From: an uncultured Collinsella sp. | GTDB taxonomy: Bacteria; Actinomycetota; Coriobacteriia; Coriobacteriales; Coriobacteriaceae | NCBI GenBank assembly: GCA_902478935.1 | Contig: CABSMV010000007.1 | Coordinates: forward strand, 1-28,903 | Direction of reading: 5' to 3' | DNA: 28,903 bases | Shown here: piece by piece, positions 20,803 to 28,856 of the stretch | How the letters are laid out: the number at the start of each line of letters is the position of its first letter | Position numbering within the stretch: position 1 is the stretch's first letter | The notes under the pieces: model-generated | The model's input: the letters and a program-made list of their open reading frames with translations, nothing else | What the model was told of the DNA's origin: nothing | Database searches by the model: none | Position numbers and translations under genes: made by a program

Positions 20803-22986
20803 GTGAAGGATTCCGATCTCTCCACAACGGCTGCGCGCGACGCTGCCCGCATCGTCTGGTTTAAGCGCTACCCCGCCAAGCAGACGCTCATCGCATTTTT
20901 GCTCGCGCTGTTGGCGACCACGGCGTTTTCCATCGATCCCTCCCCGGTGTCGAGCAACGCAGTCTTGGCGATTGACCCCAAAGCCTCGGGCATGCTGTAC
21001 GTGTGCTACGAGGTGCTCCTCTCGTTTGCCGGCCATACCGACGCGGTCATGCTGCTTGCACTTGCCTGCCTGCTCACCTTGCCGTTTCGCTACGTGTTCT
21101 TTGGCCGTGGCGACACCTGGCGTCCATCGATCATTCTGCCGTCGCTGTTCTTCGCCATCTGCATGGTGTTCGGCCGCAGCTACGATCTCACCGACTCGGC
21201 CGAGATTGTCCTTGGCGACAAAGCCCGCATCATCTGCGCCTGGATTGGCGGCGCGGGCTGGATGCTCTTGGCGGTCGTTGCCTTCTACCTTGCCTTTGAG
21301 TGTCTAGATTGGCTGAGCTCCCGGCGCATTCCGTTTTCCGAAGCGCACTTTGGCCGCATATGGCGTGTGACTCACGCCGTGCTCTCGGTCCATCCCTTTG
21401 CTGGGCCCTTCCTGGTGCTTATGATCGCCTGGGCGCCCACGCTTATCGCTTCGCTGCCTGGCCTTTTTATGGGAGATACGGGCGCGCAGATTCGCCAGTG
21501 GTTCAACTATCCCAACGGCACGAGCGACTACCTGCGCCTACTCAACCCCAACGTGCTGCTCAACGGGCATCATCCCGTAGTGCACACGGCCATTATCGGC
21601 TCGTGCGTTCAGCTGGGGCTTTCGCTGTTCAACAGCGCTAACGCGGGTCTTGCCATCTATACCTGTGCTCAGTTCGTCATCACGGCTGCCTGCATGGCCT
21701 ATTCCATTTCGTCGCTGCGCAAACTGGGCGTGAGCCTGCCGGTTCGCGGTGCGATCCTGCTGTTCTTTGCGTTTATGCCGATGTTCTCTAACTACGCGGC
21801 GCTGCTCACCAAAGACGTGCTGTTTGCCGACGCGTTCTTGGTGCTGCTGGTACAGACCGTCAAGCTCGTTGCGTGTGGCTTGCCCCGTCGTGATGCCAAT
21901 GTCGAGCGAGCGGGCGAGAAAGCCCCCGTGCTCTTTGCGCGCCACGACTGGCTGCTGCTCGCTCTGGGTGCCATGGGTTCCACGTTTCTGCGCAATGGAG
22001 GTCTGGTGTTTCCCCTGGCGGCATGCGTAATCGCGGCGGCGTTTTGCGTATGGGACGTGCATGTGGCTCGTCGTGCAGCCAAGCAGACTGGTGCTGCGCC
22101 TTCGGGCGCCATCCCGCGTTTCCGCTGGGTTGGCGTTCTCGCGGTGCTCGCGCTCTGCCTTGCCTCTAATATGTACTTCACCAAGGTCTTTATGCCGGCG
22201 CACGACATCACGCCTGGTTCCAAGCGCGAAATCCTCTCGATTCCGTTCCAGCAGACGGCTCGTTTCGTCCAAAAGCACGACGGCCTCAACTCGGGCGTCA
22301 ACCCCGCGGTTAAGGAGGACGGCACCATCGTGGAGGCTCCTTGCGACGGCTTGGTGACCGATGAGGAGCGCACCGTGATCGATCGTGTACTCAAGTACGA
22401 GAACCTGGGCCGCCGCTACAACCCCGACAAGTCCGATGCCGTCAAGAACTGCTTTAACGAGTACGCCTTGCAGGAGGACATCGATGCCTATTTTGAGGTG
22501 TGGGCTCAGATGTTTAAGAAGGATCCCGAGTGCTATATTTCGGCGCTTATCAATAACTACTATGGTTATTTTTATCCGAGCGCGCGCGATGCGTGGGTCT
22601 ACAGCACGGCGCGCAGTGCCGAGATTATGGCGAAGCCCGATAACCTCAAGTACTTCGACTTCCATCCGATTGACAGCAACGTGGTGCGCTGGTGCGACCA
22701 CCTGATCAATCTGTACCGTGTGGCGGTGCAGCGCATCCCGTTTATTTCGCTCACCATGAGCTCGGCCACCTATGTGTGGATCATGATCGCCGTGGTGGTC
22801 TACCTGCTGCGTCGTCATTCATGGCGTGCGCTGGCGATCTGGGTGCCGCTGTTGGGCGTGCTCGCCGTGTGCCTGATTGGTCCGTGCAACGGCTCGACTT
22901 ACATGCGCTACCTGTATCCGGTCATCGCCTGCATGCCCTTCGCCATCGGCGCCACCGTCACCCGCAGCGACTTCCTCTGGTTCTAA
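20803..22986 (+). CDS. Polytopic membrane protein, DUF6020/GT-C glycosyltransferase-like
   Basis: The 727-aa protein has roughly 13 hydrophobic helices. After the first third comes FMGDTGAQIRQWF, the acidic loop typical of GT-C-fold glycosyltransferases, and KDVLFADAFLVLL and FLRNGGLVFPLAA blocks resemble the DUF6020 family. A soluble, presumably extracytoplasmic domain (about residues 470-640, with EERTVIDRVLKYENLG and NNYYGYFYPSARD) is followed by three more helices. A role in transferring a lipid-linked sugar to a cell-surface polymer is inferred from fold resemblance only. The GTG start is weakly supported: AAAGG lies about 12 bases upstream. Upstream are two palindromic repeats, and downstream a hairpin TTGGTGCA/TGCACCAA (22988-23020). 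Confidence 0.72.
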   Translation: MKDSDLSTTAARDAARIVWFKRYPAKQTLIAFLLALLATTAFSIDPSPVSSNAVLAIDPKASGMLYVCYEVLLSFAGHTDAVMLLALACLLTLPFRYVFFGRGDTWRPSIILPSLFFAICMVFGRSYDLTDSAEIVLGDKARIICAWIGGAGWMLLAVVAFYLAFECLDWLSSRRIPFSEAHFGRIWRVTHAVLSVHPFAGPFLVLMIAWAPTLIASLPGLFMGDTGAQIRQWFNYPNGTSDYLRLLNPNVLLNGHHPVVHTAIIGSCVQLGLSLFNSANAGLAIYTCAQFVITAACMAYSISSLRKLGVSLPVRGAILLFFAFMPMFSNYAALLTKDVLFADAFLVLLVQTVKLVACGLPRRDANVERAGEKAPVLFARHDWLLLALGAMGSTFLRNGGLVFPLAACVIAAAFCVWDVHVARRAAKQTGAAPSGAIPRFRWVGVLAVLALCLASNMYFTKVFMPAHDITPGSKREILSIPFQQTARFVQKHDGLNSGVNPAVKEDGTIVEAPCDGLVTDEERTVIDRVLKYENLGRRYNPDKSDAVKNCFNEYALQEDIDAYFEVWAQMFKKDPECYISALINNYYGYFYPSARDAWVYSTARSAEIMAKPDNLKYFDFHPIDSNVVRWCDHLINLYRVAVQRIPFISLTMSSATYVWIMIAVVVYLLRRHSWRALAIWVPLLGVLAVCLIGPCNGSTYMRYLYPVIACMPFAIGATVTRSDFLWF

Positions 22987-22987
22987 C

Positions 22988-23020
22988 TTGGTGCATTGAG
23001 GTCAGGTTTCTTTGCACCAA
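22988..23020 (+). terminator. Possible terminator hairpin
   Basis: TTGGTGCA (22988-22995) pairs with TGCACCAA (23013-23020) across a 17-nt loop. There is no T-run, so it is only a candidate. Confidence 0.35.
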
Positions 23021-23150
23021 AGGGGCCATCATCACGACGCCTTCATTTTGGGGTTTATCTCGCAGGCCAGTAGGTATATCATAACGACGTTTGTTTATAT
23101 TGCCCGAGCATCTGCGCTGGGCTTTAGGTCGAAACCGATAGGAGACACGT

Positions 23151-23957
23151 ATGTCCGGACACTCTAAGTGGGCCACAACCAAGCATCGTAAGGGCGCGCA
23201 GGACGCCAAGCGTTCCGCCCTCTTCTCCAAGCTCAGCCGCAACATCACCGTTGCTGCCCGTCTCGGCGGTGACCCGCTGCCCGAGAACAACGCCAGCCTC
23301 GCCGCTGCCGTTGCCAAGGCCAAGGCTCAGTCCATGCCTAAGGACAAGATCAAGTCCGCTATCGACAAGGCTTTTGGTTCGGGTGCCGATGCCGCCGTCT
23401 ACGAGAACATCGTGTACGAGGGCTACGGTCCTGCCGGTGTCGCCGTCTACGTCGACTGCCTGACCGACAACCGCAACCGTACCGCCGCTGATGTCCGCTC
23501 CGCCTTCTCCCACGCTGGTGGTAACCTGGGTACCTCCGGCTCCGTCGCCTTCCAGTTTGAGCGCAAGGGCCAGATCGTCGTCGCCAAGGAGATCCTGGAC
23601 GAGAACGCCAAGAAGGAGACCATGATCGCCAACGGTGCTGCCGGTGACGAGGATGAGTTCATGATGGCCATCGCCGAGGCCGGCGGCGAGGACTACGAGG
23701 ACGCCGGCGAGGAGTGGATCGTCTGGACTACTGCCAACGAGGTCATGGCTGTCTCCAAGGCGCTCGAGGAGCAGGGCGTCCAGGTCAAGGGCTCCGAGAC
23801 CACCATGGTCCCGACCACCCCGACCGAGGTCTCCGGCGCCGACGCCAAGAAGGTTCAGCGCCTCATCGACCGTCTTGAGGAGCTCGACGACGTCCAGGAT
23901 GTTTACAGCACCATGGACATGACCGACGAGGTCATCGCTGCCCTCGAGGAGGAGTAG
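23151..23957 (+). CDS. YebC/PmpR-family regulatory protein
   Basis: A 268-aa cytosolic protein of the YebC/PmpR (TACO1) family, reported as a DNA-binding regulator and, more recently, as a translation factor relieving ribosome stalls. The N-terminal signature MSGHSKWATTKHRKGAQDAKR is preserved with Ala-Thr-Thr where many have NIK. YEGYGPAGVAVYVDCLTDN and GGNLGTSGSVAFQFE follow. It is ~20 residues longer than common homologues, mainly through an acidic stretch near EAGGEDYEDAGEE. A clear SD (TAGGAGA) stands before ATG 23151. No ruvC/ruvA/ruvB follows, unlike in many genomes. Codon choice is strongly biased (GCC, GTC, AAG), suggesting high expression. Confidence 0.95.
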   Translation: MSGHSKWATTKHRKGAQDAKRSALFSKLSRNITVAARLGGDPLPENNASLAAAVAKAKAQSMPKDKIKSAIDKAFGSGADAAVYENIVYEGYGPAGVAVYVDCLTDNRNRTAADVRSAFSHAGGNLGTSGSVAFQFERKGQIVVAKEILDENAKKETMIANGAAGDEDEFMMAIAEAGGEDYEDAGEEWIVWTTANEVMAVSKALEEQGVQVKGSETTMVPTTPTEVSGADAKKVQRLIDRLEELDDVQDVYSTMDMTDEVIAALEEE

Positions 23958-24026
23958 CGCCCGCACGGGTTAAGCCGTGCATATCTGGGCATAATGAAGC
24001 GAGCATGCAAGCCTCGTGGAATAGAT

Positions 24027-24073
24027 GAGCCGGATCCGCGTGCGTAGAGCACCGGACCCGGCTCTTTTATAAT
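24027..24073 (+). terminator. yebC terminator overlapping a TATAAT box
   Basis: GAGCCGGATCCG (24027-24038) pairs with CGGACCCGGCTC (24053-24064) with one mismatch, then TTTT. The T-run flows into a perfect TATAAT (24068-24073), which could be the -10 of the amaP operon; its -35 is poor. Confidence 0.75.
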
Positions 24074-24123
24074 GATGCGAACCGTTTTGCATTTCGAGAG
24101 CCGAGATTTGAAGGGAGCGCCGC

Positions 24124-24669
24124 GTGCGCGTACTCAAACGAGCCCTAGCGATCGTGTATCTTGCCGCCACCATCGTGGCGCTGGGTACGCTTGTCTGCCA
24201 GTTTTGGGGGCCGTATACGTATCGCTTTATGCTGCTGATGCGCGACCCCATGCCGCGCATTGTCGTGACGGCATGCGGCGGAGTTGTGGCGATTGGCGTG
24301 CTGGTAAGCTTCTTCCGCCTGATGTTTGCTCGTCGCGAGCCGTCCTGCGTGCATCCGGCGGGGGAGCGCAATATCGAGGTCACGCTCGCGGCGCTTTCTT
24401 CGTGCGCCAGGGTTGCTGCCGAGCGCGACGACCGCGTGATGATCGAGCGCGTCGAGGCGCGCGTACAGGGCTCCGACGAATCGCGCGTCTGTTTTAAGGT
24501 CGACGCCATCGCGCTTGACGATAAGGACGTGGCGTCTCTGGCTACTGCGATGCAGCGGCGCATCGAGGAAGCTTGCGACACCATGCTCGGCACGCCGGGT
24601 ACGACCACGCGCGTCCGTTTTTTGCCGTCCAAGACTACCGTCCAGACCGTGGAGGTTTCCGGTGAGTGA
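24124..24669 (+). CDS. amaP: Alkaline-shock membrane-anchor protein (AmaP-like)
   Basis: This 181-aa protein has two N-terminal membrane helices (about 8-30 and 46-68) and a cytosolic domain similar to Asp23-domain proteins (ERNIEVTLAALSSCARVAAER onward). In staphylococci AmaP tethers Asp23 to the membrane. The gene begins with GTG after AAGGGAG. It overlaps the next gene by 8 bases, and asp23 is third in line, so it reads as an envelope-stress operon. Identity rests on topology and neighbours as much as on sequence. Confidence 0.82.
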   Translation: MRVLKRALAIVYLAATIVALGTLVCQFWGPYTYRFMLLMRDPMPRIVVTACGGVVAIGVLVSFFRLMFARREPSCVHPAGERNIEVTLAALSSCARVAAERDDRVMIERVEARVQGSDESRVCFKVDAIALDDKDVASLATAMQRRIEEACDTMLGTPGTTTRVRFLPSKTTVQTVEVSGE

Positions 24670-25039
24670 TACCAATCAAGATAAGACCGCTCGTACGCCG
24701 CGCCTGACGATTGACCAGAGCGCCACGCCGGCGAACGAACCTGTTGATTCCAAAGCAGAAGCAACCGAGTTACAAGACGCGGCAGCCGCGGATTTTGACG
24801 AGGCTATGGGTCTCATCAAGGGTACGGGCGCTGCCATCTGGAGCTATGCTGTGCGTCATCCCAACACCACGCTCGGCGCCGTCGCTGGCTTTATCCTTGC
24901 CGTGTTGGTGCTCACGCTCGGCCTGTGGGACACGCTCGTCATTGCATTCTTCGTGCTGATCGGCGCCGTGATCGGCCAAATTCGCGACGGCGAGAACGGG
25001 ATCGTCAACTTCTTCGGCCGTCTGTTTAGCGGCCGCTAA
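24662..25039 (+). CDS. DUF2273 small membrane protein
   Basis: A 125-aa protein: a polar N-terminal tail (1-45), two helices (about 66-105, with LGAVAGFILAVLVLTLGLW) and a short C-terminal NFFGRLFSGR. DUF2273 proteins routinely sit between amaP and asp23. GTG 24662 is preceded by GGAGG and overlaps the amaP end, indicating translational coupling. Its biochemical role is unknown. Confidence 0.82.
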   Translation: MSDTNQDKTARTPRLTIDQSATPANEPVDSKAEATELQDAAAADFDEAMGLIKGTGAAIWSYAVRHPNTTLGAVAGFILAVLVLTLGLWDTLVIAFFVLIGAVIGQIRDGENGIVNFFGRLFSGR

Positions 25040-25083
25040 TATGTATTCGACTGTCGCATCCGCGGCAGGCATAAGGAGGAACC

Positions 25084-25599
25084 ATGGCTTTTAATACGAA
25101 GGTCGATGTGGCCGATACCGAGCTCGAGGAGAACGAGGCGGCCGTCGCCGAAGCCGAGGATGTGACGCTCGAGGATGAGGCGCTCGTCGAGGCCGAGTCC
25201 GATGTGGATGAGGATGACGAGGAGGCGGACGAGTCCGAGGACTCGCTGACCTATTCCAACGGCGTGATCGAGAAGATCGTTGCTATGGCCACCCGCGAGG
25301 TTCCGCACGTTCTGGGCATGAAGGGTAACCTCATGCACTTTGTGCAGGAGCAGTTTGGTGCCGAGAATCTGACCAAGGGCGTGACGGTCGAGGTCACCGA
25401 CGATAATCGCGTGGTCGTCAACATCTCCGTCATTATCGAGTACGGCGCCTATGCGCCTGCGATCTTCGACGATGTCAAGGCACGTGTCACCGAGCGCCTT
25501 GCCGCGATGACCGGCCTTGAGGTGGCGGGCGTCAACCTGCGCATCGAGGACGTCATCACCCCCGAGGAGTACGAGCACCGCACCAGCCAGCACGAGTAA
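25084..25599 (+). CDS. Asp23/Gls24-family envelope stress protein
   Basis: A 171-aa protein with a very acidic N-terminal tail (residues 8-53, rich in Asp/Glu) and the Asp23/Gls24 (DUF322) domain from ~58: LTYSNGVIEKIVAMATREVP, VTVEVTDDNRVVVNISVIIEYG and a C-terminal GLEVAGVNLRIEDVI. In staphylococci Asp23 is an abundant membrane-associated cell-envelope-stress protein. Here it follows its putative membrane anchor in the same operon. An excellent SD (AAGGAGG) lies 7 bases before ATG 25084. The acidic tail is longer than usual and may modulate membrane association. Confidence 0.92.
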   Translation: MAFNTKVDVADTELEENEAAVAEAEDVTLEDEALVEAESDVDEDDEEADESEDSLTYSNGVIEKIVAMATREVPHVLGMKGNLMHFVQEQFGAENLTKGVTVEVTDDNRVVVNISVIIEYGAYAPAIFDDVKARVTERLAAMTGLEVAGVNLRIEDVITPEEYEHRTSQHE

Positions 25600-25603
25600 C
25601 CTT

Positions 25604-25651
25604 CCAAAAAGGGACAGGTTTGTTTTGGCAGGCTTTATCTGCGAAAACGTT
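25604..25651 (+). repeat. 48-bp dispersed repeat, copy 2
   Basis: Ungapped, 44 of 48 identical to the minus-strand repeat at 20728-20775. It starts three bases after the asp23 stop and ends in AACGTT. Confidence 0.85.
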
Positions 25652-25652
25652 A

Positions 25653-25718
25653 AACGGCCGACCGAGCAAGCAAAAGCGTGGCCGGCCGTTATTTGTATGC
25701 CCCCCGATGTGGGCATAC
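25653..25718 (+). terminator. Hairpins ending the amaP-asp23 operon
   Basis: AACGGCCG (25653-25660) pairs with CGGCCGTT (25683-25690), followed by ATTTG. A second stem, GTATGCCC (25695-25702) with GGGCATAC (25711-25718), follows directly. The first is the better terminator candidate. Confidence 0.6.
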
Positions 25719-25806
25719 CGCTCGTCTAACTAGGGGTTGCAATCGTCGCGTTCCGCGTTACCCTAATGGGCGCATTGTTTCCAAATTGTTAACGAGGGTT
25801 GCCGTA

Positions 25807-26829
25807 ATGGCCGACGAGCACGAAACAGAAAGCAAGGCATGGGCGATTGAGGCCGCCGCGGCAGAGGCGGCATCGCGTGCTGCCGAGGAGGTGCATCGTC
25901 CTCCCGTGGTGCCGATGGAGCGCGTGGTTGATCGCACCGATATCGAGCGCGGCGAGCGTGTCGGTCAAAAGCGCAGCCAGGAGCCGGGCTTCCCGCGCTT
26001 TTTTGCCGAGCTCAATCTGGGCCTGATTCTTACGGCCTTCGCCATCGTTGCGTTTAAAACCCCTAATCACTTTGCTTTTGGCGGCACCTCGGGCGTGTCG
26101 GTCATTCTGTCCACGCTGTTCCCGACCCTGCCCGTCGGCGTTTTTATGTGGATTATCAACGCGGTTCTCGTCGTCTTGGGCTTTATCTTTTTGGAGCGCA
26201 AGGCAATCCTGTGGAGCGTCTTCGCCTCGTTTGCGCTTTCGGCCTATGTTTCGCTGTTTGAGCTTTTTATTCCGACCGATGTCTCTCTGACGGGTGATAT
26301 GTGGCTCGACCTGTGCTTTGCCGTCATCTTGCCGGCGCTCGGCAGCGCTATTGTCTTTGATATTGGCGCCTCGACGGGCGGCACGGACATTCTTGCCATG
26401 ATCCTCAAGCGCCGCACGACACTCGAGATTGGCCGCGCGCTGCTGTTGGTTGATATCGGCATCGTGGCCATCGCGGCCTTTTTGTATGGCCCGCGTGTCG
26501 GTCTGTATTGTGTGCTCGGCCTGTTTGCCAAGACGCTTGTGGTCGACAAAGCCATTGAGAGCATTCACCTGCGCAAAGTCTGCACGGTCATTTGCTCCGA
26601 GCCCCTTAAGGTCGAGGAGTTTATCGTCAAGCATCTCAACCGTACGGCGACCATCAGTCGCGGCTACGGTGCCTTCTCGGGCAAGTGCGTGACGGTGATC
26701 ATGAGCGTGCTGAGCCGTCGCGAGGCCGTGCAGCTGCGCCGTTATGCGCGCGAGGTCGATCCGGGTGCCTTTATTACGATCGTCGACAGCTCCGAGATTG
26801 TCGGCAAGGGCTTCCGCGGAACGAACTAG
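25807..26829 (+). CDS. YitT-family membrane protein with DUF2179 domain
   Basis: A 340-aa protein. An unusual acidic/Ala-rich cytosolic N-terminal extension (1-65) precedes five to six membrane helices of the YitT (DUF161) type. The conserved blocks are AFGGTSGVSVILSTLFP, LGSAIVFDIGASTGGTDILA and YCVLGLFAKTLVVDKAIE. The C-terminal DUF2179 domain (about 255-330) has CTVICSEPLKVEEFIV and SRREAVQLRRYAREVDPGAFI. The function of the family is unknown; a transporter or sensor role has been suggested. ATG 25807 has GAGGG upstream and is preferred over an in-frame ATG 129 bases earlier that lies in the terminator region. Confidence 0.88.
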   Translation: MADEHETESKAWAIEAAAAEAASRAAEEVHRPPVVPMERVVDRTDIERGERVGQKRSQEPGFPRFFAELNLGLILTAFAIVAFKTPNHFAFGGTSGVSVILSTLFPTLPVGVFMWIINAVLVVLGFIFLERKAILWSVFASFALSAYVSLFELFIPTDVSLTGDMWLDLCFAVILPALGSAIVFDIGASTGGTDILAMILKRRTTLEIGRALLLVDIGIVAIAAFLYGPRVGLYCVLGLFAKTLVVDKAIESIHLRKVCTVICSEPLKVEEFIVKHLNRTATISRGYGAFSGKCVTVIMSVLSRREAVQLRRYAREVDPGAFITIVDSSEIVGKGFRGTN

Positions 26830-26979
26830 CACAGACGTATTCAACGAACCGCCTGCTGGCGCCGTGTATCTTGCAAATCGGTCATCTTTGAGTATTTGAC
26901 CCCACATTGGGCAATAATGATGCCAAAGACATCGTTTGCGATCCAGGTGATTCGCTTAAGATACGAAGGGATGATTTCG

Positions 26980-28275
26980 ATGTTCTGCTCGCAGTGTGGC
27001 GCCCCCATGGGCGATAACGACAAGTTCTGCGGCGTGTGTGGTGCTCCTAATGCCGGTGCCGCTGGCCCCGCTCCCCAGGGACAGCCTCAGCCCCAGCAGT
27101 TTGTTCCGCAACCGCCCGTGGCGAATGCGCCAAAGGGCTGTGTGGCTCAGGCGTTTGAGGATATGACCAAGACTCCGGGCGTGCTGCAGCGCGTGTGCCA
27201 GATCGCTTTTTTGCCGGCGCTTATCTGTGTCGTGTCGGTACTCGTTCTGTTCATCCCCGTTATCGGCGGTATTGCAGCTGCCATCGGCTTTTTGGCAGCT
27301 TGCATTGCGAGCGTGTGCGGTTCCGGCTTTGGCATCGAGTGGGGTCGCGATCTGTCGCTTAAGATCGATGACGGCATGGATCGTCCGCTGATGCGTTCCA
27401 CGTCGTTTGGTCTCGGAGTCTTTTCGAACGTTATTTCGGTCGTGCTCGAGGTTATCGCTGCCATTCCCGTTATCGGTGTAGTGCTTTCGCTGGTGGAGGG
27501 CGTGGTAATTGGCGCTGCGGGCTCGTATTCTTATTACGGCTCTTATGCGCTCGAGGCTGCGCTGTTTGGCTCGCTTGGCCTGCTTGTCCTGGCGCTAATT
27601 GCCTCGGCGATTCTGGGTGTCTTCTTTAAGATGTTCGCCGACATCGCCGTGATGCACTTTGCGGTGACCGGGCGTGTCGAGAGCGCGTTTTCGCTCGATA
27701 AGGTCTGGGCGGCGTTTAAGCACAACAAGACCAAGCTGTTCTGTGCTTCGTTCCTTCCCGAGTTTTTGACGGGCCTGGTCGCCAACGTTGTCACATGGAT
27801 CTTGACGGTCGTCTTTGGCGCCATTGCCTCTGTCGGTATGTATAGCTACTACTATCGTCCTACGGGTATTGAGGCAATTGTTACCGGCGGTGGCGTCACG
27901 CTCGCGCTGTTCCTGGTGCTGGTCGCTTTCGTCACCGTATTTCTTACGGTCTTTGGCAAGATGCTCAAGCACCGTGCCGTTGGCTATTGGGCCGCACGCT
28001 ATGCAAGCGAGTGGGCCGATGAGGATAAGGACGACGTCCTGACTTTTGTGTTGCCCTTCGAGAAGAAGTCCACCCCTTCGGGTTACGGTGCTCCGGATGC
28101 TTCGCCGGCACCTGCACCCGCTCCCGCGACCGAGCCTGAGCCGGCGCCCGAGCCTGAACCGGCGCCCGAGTCTGAGACGGCATCTGAGCTTGAGCCTGCG
28201 CCTGAGCCTGAGCCGGCACCTGCACCTGAGTCGGCGTCCGAGCCAAGCTCCGACGAGGAACCTCAGGACGAATAG
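26980..28275 (+). CDS. Zinc-ribbon polytopic membrane protein (DUF4013-like) with Pro/Glu-rich tail
   Basis: A 431-aa protein. Residues 1-20 form a zinc ribbon (CSQCG and CGVCG, two CxxC pairs). A Pro/Gln linker (to ~45) follows, then about six hydrophobic helices in a DUF4013-like body with SLKIDDGMDRPLMRS, and a C-terminal low-complexity tail (~375-431) of EPEPAP/ESETASE-type repeats ending DEEPQDE. The tail is coded by degenerate GAG-CCN units. ATG 26980 is preferred to in-frame ATG 26971, which abuts the SD AAGG (26966-26969). Function is unknown. The ribbon and linker should be cytosolic. Confidence 0.8.
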   Translation: MFCSQCGAPMGDNDKFCGVCGAPNAGAAGPAPQGQPQPQQFVPQPPVANAPKGCVAQAFEDMTKTPGVLQRVCQIAFLPALICVVSVLVLFIPVIGGIAAAIGFLAACIASVCGSGFGIEWGRDLSLKIDDGMDRPLMRSTSFGLGVFSNVISVVLEVIAAIPVIGVVLSLVEGVVIGAAGSYSYYGSYALEAALFGSLGLLVLALIASAILGVFFKMFADIAVMHFAVTGRVESAFSLDKVWAAFKHNKTKLFCASFLPEFLTGLVANVVTWILTVVFGAIASVGMYSYYYRPTGIEAIVTGGGVTLALFLVLVAFVTVFLTVFGKMLKHRAVGYWAARYASEWADEDKDDVLTFVLPFEKKSTPSGYGAPDASPAPAPAPATEPEPAPEPEPAPESETASELEPAPEPEPAPAPESASEPSSDEEPQDE

Positions 28276-28302
28276 TCATGCCGTCTGCCATTTGGGGACG
28301 GG

Positions 28303-28320
28303 GTAGAAATAGTAGAAATA
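28303..28320. repeat. Tandem 9-bp direct repeat
   Basis: GTAGAAATA occurs twice in immediate succession after TTTGGGGACGGG, a G-rich motif resembling the other intergenic repeats of the window. Meaning unknown. Confidence 0.6.
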
Positions 28321-28334
28321 GCGCTTGAAGAATG

Positions 28335-28373
28335 AGCGGGGGCGGACGTGTCGAAACGTCCGCCCCCGCTTTG
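28335..28373. terminator. Bidirectional terminator hairpin
   Basis: A perfect 15-bp GC-rich stem, AGCGGGGGCGGACGT (28335-28349) with ACGTCCGCCCCCGCT (28356-28370) and a 6-nt loop, lies between convergent genes. T-runs are short on both sides. Confidence 0.8.
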
Positions 28374-28415
28374 ACATCGCGATGTGGCTATGACTGCGAG
28401 ATGCCAGCGAATCGA

Positions 28416-28856
28416 TTACTCGTCGTGCTTCTCCTCACGGCGTGCAGCAGCGCGTGCGTCGTGGATGCCCTTGATCGCGGCATGGCGAGCCGTTCGGGCA
28501 TCATGGATGGCGTCGCGAGCCTCGGCGGTCGTCGCCTTGGCAGAGCGCAACTTGGCGGCCAGATCGGGGTTGGTTTCGGCGACCGCGGTAATCGCGGGGC
28601 CGTCGAGCTCCTCTTGCGTGGGCTCGGCCAAAAAGTCGATAGCATACTGGGCGGCCACCATGGAGCCCTTTGCCAGCACGGTCTCGTCGATCTTGTAGAA
28701 GCAGGAATGTTGGGCGTACGTGGCGCCAATCTTGGGGTTGCGCGTACCTACAAAGGCGAGCACGCCCGGTACGCGACGCAGGTACTCCGAAAAATCCTCG
28801 CCCGAAAGCGTGCCGCGATAATGGCCTTGGCCGGCGGGGCCCAGACACTTAATTAC
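28416..28856 (-). CDS. M20-family amidohydrolase/peptidase, C-terminal part (5' end missing)
   Basis: The C-terminal 146 residues or so of an M20 metallopeptidase of the amidohydrolase (M20D) type, which cleaves N-acyl amino acids or small peptides. Seen: GEDFSEYLRRVPGVLAFVG and the block HSCFYKIDETVLAKGSMVAA, which corresponds to the family's HHPxFDIDExxL; the His is a metal ligand. After the catalytic domain comes an extra ~50-residue charged helical tail (TTAEARDAIHDARTARHAA ... EEKHDE) not usual for the family. The gene runs off the contig; codons beyond base 28856 are adapter (again giving MYKRQ). Full length and start are unknown. Confidence 0.88.
   Translation of the reverse strand, partial: VIKCLGPAGQGHYRGTLSGEDFSEYLRRVPGVLAFVGTRNPKIGATYAQHSCFYKIDETVLAKGSMVAAQYAIDFLAEPTQEELDGPAITAVAETNPDLAAKLRSAKATTAEARDAIHDARTARHAAIKGIHDARAAARREEKHDE

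Noticed and set aside
21538..22818. A 426-codon minus-strand frame opposite the polytopic membrane protein
   Set aside because: Mirror frame with no recognisable features; the plus frame has membrane helices and a GT-C-like loop.
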